A DNA stretch of 10,395 bases from 13-2-20CM-66-19 sp036273735 (GTDB lineage Bacteria > Pseudomonadota > Gammaproteobacteria > Steroidobacterales > Steroidobacteraceae): positions 1-10,395 of the forward strand of contig DASUHA010000103.1 of assembly GCA_036273735.1 (NCBI GenBank), read 5' to 3'. Under the pieces are notes generated by a model that searched no databases, had not been told where the DNA came from, and saw only the letters and a program-made list of their open reading frames with translations. The translations under genes and the position numbers were made by a program. Numbering within the stretch: position 1 is the first letter of the stretch; every line of letters begins with the position of its first letter. Shown here one piece after another: positions 5,527-10,395 of this stretch.

Positions 5527-7569
5527 ATGCAGTTAGAGAGCTTCATCGCCGGTCGCTGGCAGGCGGGGACCGGAAACGCCATCGCCCTTCGCGATGCGAC
5601 CACGGGCGAGGTGATTGCCAACGCCTCTGCCGAGGGACTCGATATCGGGGCCGGCCTCGCGCACGCGCGCACGGTCGGTGGTCCGAACCTTCGCCGCCTG
5701 ACTTTTCACGAGCGTGCCGGGCTCCTCAAGGCGCTCGCGAAGCACCTGACGGAAAAGAAGGAAGAGCTCTATGCGCTCTCTTATGCGACCGGTGCCACGA
5801 AGTCGGATTCGTGGATCGACATCGACGGCGGCATCGCCACCCTCTTCGTGTATGCGAGCAAGGGCACGCGCGAGCTGCCCGATGCGCACGTCTATATCGA
5901 TGGCGCCACGGAGAGCCTGTCGAAATCCGGCGGCTTCGCCGGCCAGCACATCTGCGTGCCGCTCGAAGGGGCGGCCGTGCACATCAACGCCTTCAACTTC
6001 CCCGTCTGGGGCATGCTGGAAAAGCTGGCGCCTGCTTTTCTCGCGGGAGTGCCCGCGGTCGTCAAGCCCGCGACCACCACGGCCTACCTGACCGAGCTGA
6101 CATTCCGTCGCATCATCGAGTCGGGCCTCCTTCCCGAGGGCGCCATCCAGCTCATTTGCGGCAGTGTCGGTGATCTCTTCGATCATCTCACCTGTCAGGA
6201 CACCGTGGCCTTCACCGGCTCCGCCTCCACCGCGCGCAAGCTCAGGATGCATCCGGCCGTCATCGACCATTCGGTGCGCTTCACGGCGGAGACCGATTCA
6301 CTCAACTCCTGCGTGCTCGGCCCCGATGCAACGCCAGGCACTCCCGAGTTCGATCTCTTCGTGCGCGAGGTGGCTCGCGAGATGACCGTCAAGGCCGGGC
6401 AGAAATGCACGGCGATCCGCAAGGCCATCGTTCCGGCCGGCACGGCCACTGAGGTAGTCGAGGCCCTGAAGGCAGCGCTCGCCAAGGTGGTCGTCGGCAA
6501 TCCGCGTCAGGAAAAGGTGCGCATGGGCCCAGTGGCCTCTCTCGCCCAGCGCCGCGAGGTTCTCGGCCAGTTGGCCAAGCTCGAGCGCGAGGCCGAGATC
6601 GTCAGTGGCAATGGCCGGCAACTCGAGCTGGCCGACGCCGATGCGGACCGGGGCGCCTTCATTGCGCCGACCCTGCTCTTTTGCCGCGAGTCCTCGCGCG
6701 CTGCCGCCGTGCATGAAGTGGAGGCATTCGGGCCGGTCTGCACCGTGGTGCCCTACGAGGGTATGGATGAGGCCGTCGCGCTCGCGCGGCGCGGGTCTGG
6801 AAGTCTCGTCGGCTCGGTATTCACGGGCGATGAGGCGGTGGCGGCACGACTGGTGCTCGGGCTCGCTCCCTTCCATGGGCGCCTGCTCGTCGTCAATCGA
6901 CATTGCGCCAAGGAATCGACGGGACACGGCTCACCGCTCCCACATCTCGTTCACGGCGGACCGGGCCGTGCGGGCGGGGGAGAGGAGATGGGCGGTATCC
7001 GCGGGGTGCTTCATTACATGCAGCGCACCGCAGTTCAGGGGACGCCCGATGTCCTCACGGCGGTCACGGGCCGCTGGATCAAGGGCTCTCGCGAGCGCGA
7101 CCCGGGCGCGCATCCTTTCCGCATTCCCTACGGTGCGCTCGCCATCGGCGACAGTTTCAATTCCGCGGAACGGGAAGTGACCGTGGCGGACATCGAGCGC
7201 TTTGCCGAGCTCTCGGGCGATCATTTCTACGCTCACATGGACGAGGCCGCGGCGCGCCGCAACCCGATCTTCGGCGGCCGGGTCGCGCATGGCTACTTCC
7301 TCGTCTCCGCCGCCGCCGGACTCTTCGTCGACCCGCCCTTCGGGCCGGTACTCGCCAACTACGGCATCGACTCGCTGCGCTTCACCAAGCCCGTGAAGCC
7401 GGGCGACCGCATCAAGGTGCGCGTCACCTGCAAGGAGAAGTCGCTGCGGGCCGGGCAGGGGTATGGCGAGGTCCGCTGGGATGCGCTCATCACCAACCAG
7501 GACGGCGAGACGGTCGCCGCGTATGACGTGCTGACCATGGTGAGCGAGAAAGCCGTACCGGACGCCTGA
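5527..7569 (+). CDS. paaZ: Bifunctional oxepin-CoA hydrolase / 3-oxo-5,6-dehydrosuberyl-CoA semialdehyde dehydrogenase PaaZ
   Basis: Two-domain enzyme that opens the oxepin-CoA ring and oxidises the resulting semialdehyde with NADP+. The 680-residue product has an aldehyde dehydrogenase domain (about residues 1-515) with INAFNFPVWGMLEKLAPA, VKPAT, FTGSAS, TAETDSLNS (catalytic Glu255) and VKAGQKCTAIRKA (nucleophile Cys294). A C-terminal MaoC-type (R)-hydratase domain (about 530-680) carries FAELSGDHFYAHMD with catalytic Asp565 and His570, followed by FGGRVAHGYF. These residues correspond to E. coli Glu256, Cys295, Asp561 and His566, so both activities should be intact. The length agrees with the E. 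coli fusion enzyme. The start follows paaG by 15 nt, with Shine-Dalgarno GAGGA at about 5514-5519. This is the last paa gene in the window. Confidence 0.97.
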   Translation: MQLESFIAGRWQAGTGNAIALRDATTGEVIANASAEGLDIGAGLAHARTVGGPNLRRLTFHERAGLLKALAKHLTEKKEELYALSYATGATKSDSWIDIDGGIATLFVYASKGTRELPDAHVYIDGATESLSKSGGFAGQHICVPLEGAAVHINAFNFPVWGMLEKLAPAFLAGVPAVVKPATTTAYLTELTFRRIIESGLLPEGAIQLICGSVGDLFDHLTCQDTVAFTGSASTARKLRMHPAVIDHSVRFTAETDSLNSCVLGPDATPGTPEFDLFVREVAREMTVKAGQKCTAIRKAIVPAGTATEVVEALKAALAKVVVGNPRQEKVRMGPVASLAQRREVLGQLAKLEREAEIVSGNGRQLELADADADRGAFIAPTLLFCRESSRAAAVHEVEAFGPVCTVVPYEGMDEAVALARRGSGSLVGSVFTGDEAVAARLVLGLAPFHGRLLVVNRHCAKESTGHGSPLPHLVHGGPGRAGGGEEMGGIRGVLHYMQRTAVQGTPDVLTAVTGRWIKGSRERDPGAHPFRIPYGALAIGDSFNSAEREVTVADIERFAELSGDHFYAHMDEAAARRNPIFGGRVAHGYFLVSAAAGLFVDPPFGPVLANYGIDSLRFTKPVKPGDRIKVRVTCKEKSLRAGQGYGEVRWDALITNQDGETVAAYDVLTMVSEKAVPDA

Positions 7570-7647
7570 TAGTTGATTAAAAACGCATCGGAACGAGCGT
7601 AAACTAAGCGGGCCCTTGACCCTTGCGCGAATGCGGAGATCACTGTC
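7570..7647. other. Intergenic gap between paaZ and the tricorn-like gene
   Basis: A 78-bp stretch, AT-richer in its first 35 bases than the flanking genes. It holds TTGATT (7573-7578) and TTGACC (7616-7621) as possible -35 boxes, but no well-spaced -10 box; TAAACT (7600-7605) is 21 bp from the first. GGAG at 7635-7638 is a fair Shine-Dalgarno sequence for the ATG at 7648. No hairpin with a T-run was seen, so neither a terminator for paaZ nor a promoter for the next gene can be placed with confidence. Confidence 0.4.
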
Positions 7648-10395
7648 ATGTGGAAATGGCTCGCGGCGACCCTCGCCCTCATCTCATGCTGTTCCGTAGG
7701 TGCCGCTGACAGACTGTTGTTGCGTCTTCCCACGATGTCGAAGACGCAGATCGTCTTCGACTACGGCGGGCAGCTCTGGAGCGTCTCCCGCGAAGGAGGT
7801 CAGGCGCACGTGCTCGCGAGTGGCGTCGATCTCCTTGCCGCGCCAATCTTCTCGCCGGACGGGTCGCAGATCGCCTTCGCCGGGACTTACGACAAGAACA
7901 CCGACGTCTATGTCATGCCCGCTACCGGCGGGCAACCGCGACGCCTGACATACCATCCCGATCCCGACTTCCCCTTGGCGTGGACTCCGGACGGCAAGAG
8001 CGTGCTCTTCCGCTCCCACCGCTACAGCTACTCTGATCCGGAGCAGCTCTATACCGTGCCTGCCACAGGTGGATTTCCCACGGCGCTGCCGCTGCCGACG
8101 GGTGAGATGGCATCGTATTCGGACGACGGCAGTCATATCGCCTATGTCCCCGGCTTCCAGTGGGAACCGTACTGGAAAGGCTACAAGGGAGGTCAGCACA
8201 CCGAGATCTGGATCGCGCGCCTCTCGGATTCCAGCACGATCCGTATCCCGAACCTGAACTCCAACGAGGACGACCCGATGTGGGTCGGGCACACGATCTA
8301 TTTTCTCTCCGACCGCGATGGTCCGATCACGCTCTACGCCTACGACACGCAGAGCCGTCAGGTGAAACGGGTGATCGACAACCACGGATTCGACATCACT
8401 TCGGCTTCCGCCGGACCCGGCGGCATCGTCTACTCGCAGTTCGGCGAGCTTCACATCTATGACTTTGCGTCGGGCGCGGTTCAGGACGTACCGGTCACCG
8501 TTGCGGGTGACTTCCCACAGCGGCGCGCCCGTTTCGAGGACGTTGCGCAGGACATCGATGCGTTCGATGTCTCGCCGAATGGTCTTCGCGCGGTCTTCGA
8601 GGCTCACGGCGACATCCTGACCGTACCCGTGAAGCATGGCAGCACCGAGAACCTCACCGAGAGCCCGAGCGCCATGGACCGCGACCCGGCGTGGTCGCCG
8701 GACGGCCAGTCGATCGCGTATTTTTCCGACGCTGCGGGTGAGTACGACCTCTATATTCGCCGGCAGGACGGCACCGGAGCGGTGCGTCACATCTCGCTCG
8801 GCCAGGACGATGCCTACTACTACGACCTCGCATGGTCACCGGATGGCAAGAAGCTCATCTTCAGCGACCAGAAGCTGCAGCTCTGGTACGTCGATACCAA
8901 CGGCTCGGGCGCCCGCCCGAAGAAGGTGGGCACCGACACCTATGACATCCCGCTGCACGCTTTCCAGGCCCGATGGTCACCCGACAGCGAATGGATTGCT
9001 TACGCGAAGATCATGCCGAACTATCTGCATGCGATCTTCATCTATTCCCTGGCGGATGGCTCGACTCACCAGGTGACCGACGCCGAGAGCGACTGTTTGA
9101 ATCCGGTATTCGACGCCGACGGCAAGCATCTCTACTTCACCTCGAGCACCGACACCGGCCTCGCATACGGCTGGCTCAGCATGACTTCCATTGAGCGGCC
9201 GATCACCCGCTCCGTATACGCCGCCACCCTGCAAGCCACGACCGCCTCGCCGCTGGCACCGCAGACCGGCTTCGAGAAGGCGCAGGGCGCCGCCGGTGAT
9301 GACAAGGACAACAAGGACGGCAAGGACAAGGCGAAGCCGGCAGAGCACTCCGCGAAGAAGCCCGAGCCACCCAAGCCCGTGGCGATCGACTTCCAGGGTC
9401 TGCAGGCGCGCGCCGTGCCGCTGCCCATCCCGGCCGCGAGTTACGTCGAGCTCGACGCCGGCACCGCGGGGACTTTCTACCTGTTGCGGGGGCCCCAGCT
9501 GCTCGTGCCCTCCGCGACGGGACCGAATGGCCCACCGCTCGATGTGCTGCAGTACAGCCTCGACTCCCGCAAGGTCACGGACGTGATCGACGGGATCACG
9601 GGCGGCGCGTTCGCGGCGGATCACGGGAAGCTGCTCTACCGCAAGGGCGACAGTTGGTTCATCGCGGACGCTGCGCCCCACGCCAAGCCCGATCAGCTCA
9701 AGCTGGGTGACATGCGCGTTCTCGTCGTGCCGCACGAGCAGTGGGCACAGATGTACCACGATGCCTGGCGAATTCAGCGGGCGTTCTTCTACAACCCGAC
9801 CTTCGATGGGCTCGACATCGGTGCGGCGGAGAAGGAGTTCGCCAACTACCTGCCGGGCATCGCGAGCCGCGACGGCCTGTCGTTCCTCTTCGAGGAGATG
9901 ATGAGTTATATCTCCGTCGGGCACATGTTCATCCGCGGCGGGTACGTCCCGAAGATGGACGAGATCACCGTGGGCCTCCTGGGAGCGGATTACCGCATCG
10001 AGCACGGCCACTACCGCATCGCGCACATCTACGGCGGCGGCAGCTGGTACCCGAGTGTCTACGCACCGCTCGCGCAGCCGGGGCTCAAGGTGAAGCAGGG
10101 CGACTACCTGCTCGCCGTCAACGGCAACCCGATCGATGCGGGCATCAGCCTCTACCAGGCGTTCCAGGATCTCGCCGGCAAGACGGTCACGCTCACCGTG
10201 GGCCCCAGCCCCACGATGCAGGGCTCTCATCCGGTGGTCGTGAACACCGTCCCGAGCGAAGCCGGACTGCGCCACGTCGCCTGGCTCGAGCACAACCAGG
10301 AGCTCGTCGACCGCCTGAGCGGCGGGCGGATCGGCTACGTGTACCTGCCCGACACCGCGTGGGGCGGCTTCACCAACTTCAACCGCTATTTCTTC
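7648..10395 (+). CDS. Exported tricorn-like S41 family protease, partial (C-terminus beyond window)
   Basis: Resembles bacterial homologues of the tricorn protease, a large serine peptidase in which beta-propellers gate access to an S41 catalytic core. About 916 residues are visible with no stop. An N-terminal export signal (MWKWLAATLALISCCSVGAA) is followed by propeller repeats marked by F/W-S/T-PDG motifs (near residues 68, 112, 349, 396 and 443). A Lys/Asp/Pro-rich linker (about 551-577) precedes the tricorn C1 segment (YHDAWRIQRAFFYNPTFDG), which carries the candidate catalytic His759 in SVGHMFIRGG. A PDZ domain follows (about 788-855, PGLKVKQGDYLLAVNGNPID), then the beginning of the S41 core (GRIGYVYLPDTAWGGF, from about 894). 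The tricorn archetype has about 1070 residues, so some 150-200 are missing here, including the expected nucleophilic Ser and the Glu. The start has GGAG 9 nt upstream and an in-frame TAA at 7600 with no other start codon between. Likely acts in the periplasm or at a membrane. No evident link to the paa pathway. Confidence 0.9.
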   Translation, partial: MWKWLAATLALISCCSVGAADRLLLRLPTMSKTQIVFDYGGQLWSVSREGGQAHVLASGVDLLAAPIFSPDGSQIAFAGTYDKNTDVYVMPATGGQPRRLTYHPDPDFPLAWTPDGKSVLFRSHRYSYSDPEQLYTVPATGGFPTALPLPTGEMASYSDDGSHIAYVPGFQWEPYWKGYKGGQHTEIWIARLSDSSTIRIPNLNSNEDDPMWVGHTIYFLSDRDGPITLYAYDTQSRQVKRVIDNHGFDITSASAGPGGIVYSQFGELHIYDFASGAVQDVPVTVAGDFPQRRARFEDVAQDIDAFDVSPNGLRAVFEAHGDILTVPVKHGSTENLTESPSAMDRDPAWSPDGQSIAYFSDAAGEYDLYIRRQDGTGAVRHISLGQDDAYYYDLAWSPDGKKLIFSDQKLQLWYVDTNGSGARPKKVGTDTYDIPLHAFQARWSPDSEWIAYAKIMPNYLHAIFIYSLADGSTHQVTDAESDCLNPVFDADGKHLYFTSSTDTGLAYGWLSMTSIERPITRSVYAATLQATTASPLAPQTGFEKAQGAAGDDKDNKDGKDKAKPAEHSAKKPEPPKPVAIDFQGLQARAVPLPIPAASYVELDAGTAGTFYLLRGPQLLVPSATGPNGPPLDVLQYSLDSRKVTDVIDGITGGAFAADHGKLLYRKGDSWFIADAAPHAKPDQLKLGDMRVLVVPHEQWAQMYHDAWRIQRAFFYNPTFDGLDIGAAEKEFANYLPGIASRDGLSFLFEEMMSYISVGHMFIRGGYVPKMDEITVGLLGADYRIEHGHYRIAHIYGGGSWYPSVYAPLAQPGLKVKQGDYLLAVNGNPIDAGISLYQAFQDLAGKTVTLTVGPSPTMQGSHPVVVNTVPSEAGLRHVAWLEHNQELVDRLSGGRIGYVYLPDTAWGGFTNFNRYFF
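9304..9330 (+). repeat. Three 9-bp repeats encoding a Lys-Asp-rich linker
   Basis: Three consecutive 9-bp units beginning AAGGAC (9304, 9313, 9322) encode KDN, KDG and KDK. They form the start of a charged, Pro-ending linker between the propeller part and the C1 domain of the tricorn-like protein. Confidence 0.75.

Noticed and set aside
7570..7647. Rho-independent terminator after paaZ
   Set aside because: No stable hairpin followed by a T-run was found; GGGCCC near 7610-7615 is only a short palindrome.
8977..10293. Long minus-strand open frame (438 codons) opposite the tricorn-like gene
   Set aside because: It lies entirely antisense to a well-supported coding sequence with clear domains, and has no recognisable motif.
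1..10395. An entirely new multi-gene system
   Set aside because: Every substantial coding stretch is explained by known paa genes or the tricorn-like protease; there are no orphan gene clusters, phage or mobile-element traces, or arrays.

Overview
The window is GC-rich (roughly two thirds G+C by eye, strong G/C third-position bias) and carries a divergently arranged aerobic phenylacetate (phenylacetyl-CoA) degradation locus, followed by a separate gene for a secreted tricorn-type protease. The paa gene set, the PaaX-type regulator and the high GC point to a proteobacterium. A gammaproteobacterial lineage is plausible because PaaX is the usual regulator there, but the sequence alone does not fix the taxon.

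Layout. Positions 1 to about 817 (minus strand) hold most of paaX, the phenylacetyl-CoA-responsive repressor, whose C-terminus runs off the left edge. Between paaX and paaA lies a short AT-rich divergent regulatory region with a perfect 10-bp inverted repeat (842-851 / 877-886) that brackets a sigma-70-like promoter; this is the likely PaaX operator. On the plus strand follow paaA, paaB, paaC, paaD and paaE, which overlap or nearly touch (8-nt, 4-nt and 7-nt overlaps, then a 4-nt gap), then paaG and paaZ with 30-nt and 15-nt gaps and good Shine-Dalgarno sequences. From 7648 to the right edge a new gene with its own ribosome binding site encodes an exported tricorn-like protein (beta-propeller repeats, tricorn C1 segment, PDZ domain, start of the S41 core), cut by the window end before its nucleophile region.

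How the genes work together. PaaABC(D)E is the diiron multicomponent epoxidase that turns phenylacetyl-CoA into the ring 1,2-epoxide; PaaE feeds it electrons from NADPH and PaaD probably serves cofactor maturation. PaaG isomerises the epoxide to the oxepin, and PaaZ hydrolyses the oxepin ring and oxidises the resulting aldehyde. The window therefore holds the complete upper part of the pathway. The ligase (PaaK), thioesterase (PaaI) and the beta-oxidation-like enzymes (PaaF, PaaH, PaaJ) are not here and would have to be outside the window. The tricorn-like gene has no obvious functional tie to phenylacetate degradation.

I found no RNA genes, CRISPR arrays, insertion sequences or evidence of a wholly new system. 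The points most worth a second look are the promoter-bracketing palindrome, repetitive linkers inside PaaE and the tricorn-like protein, an Ala/Lys-rich insert in PaaX, terminal extensions of PaaA, and a Gly in place of the tricorn Ser next to the catalytic His.
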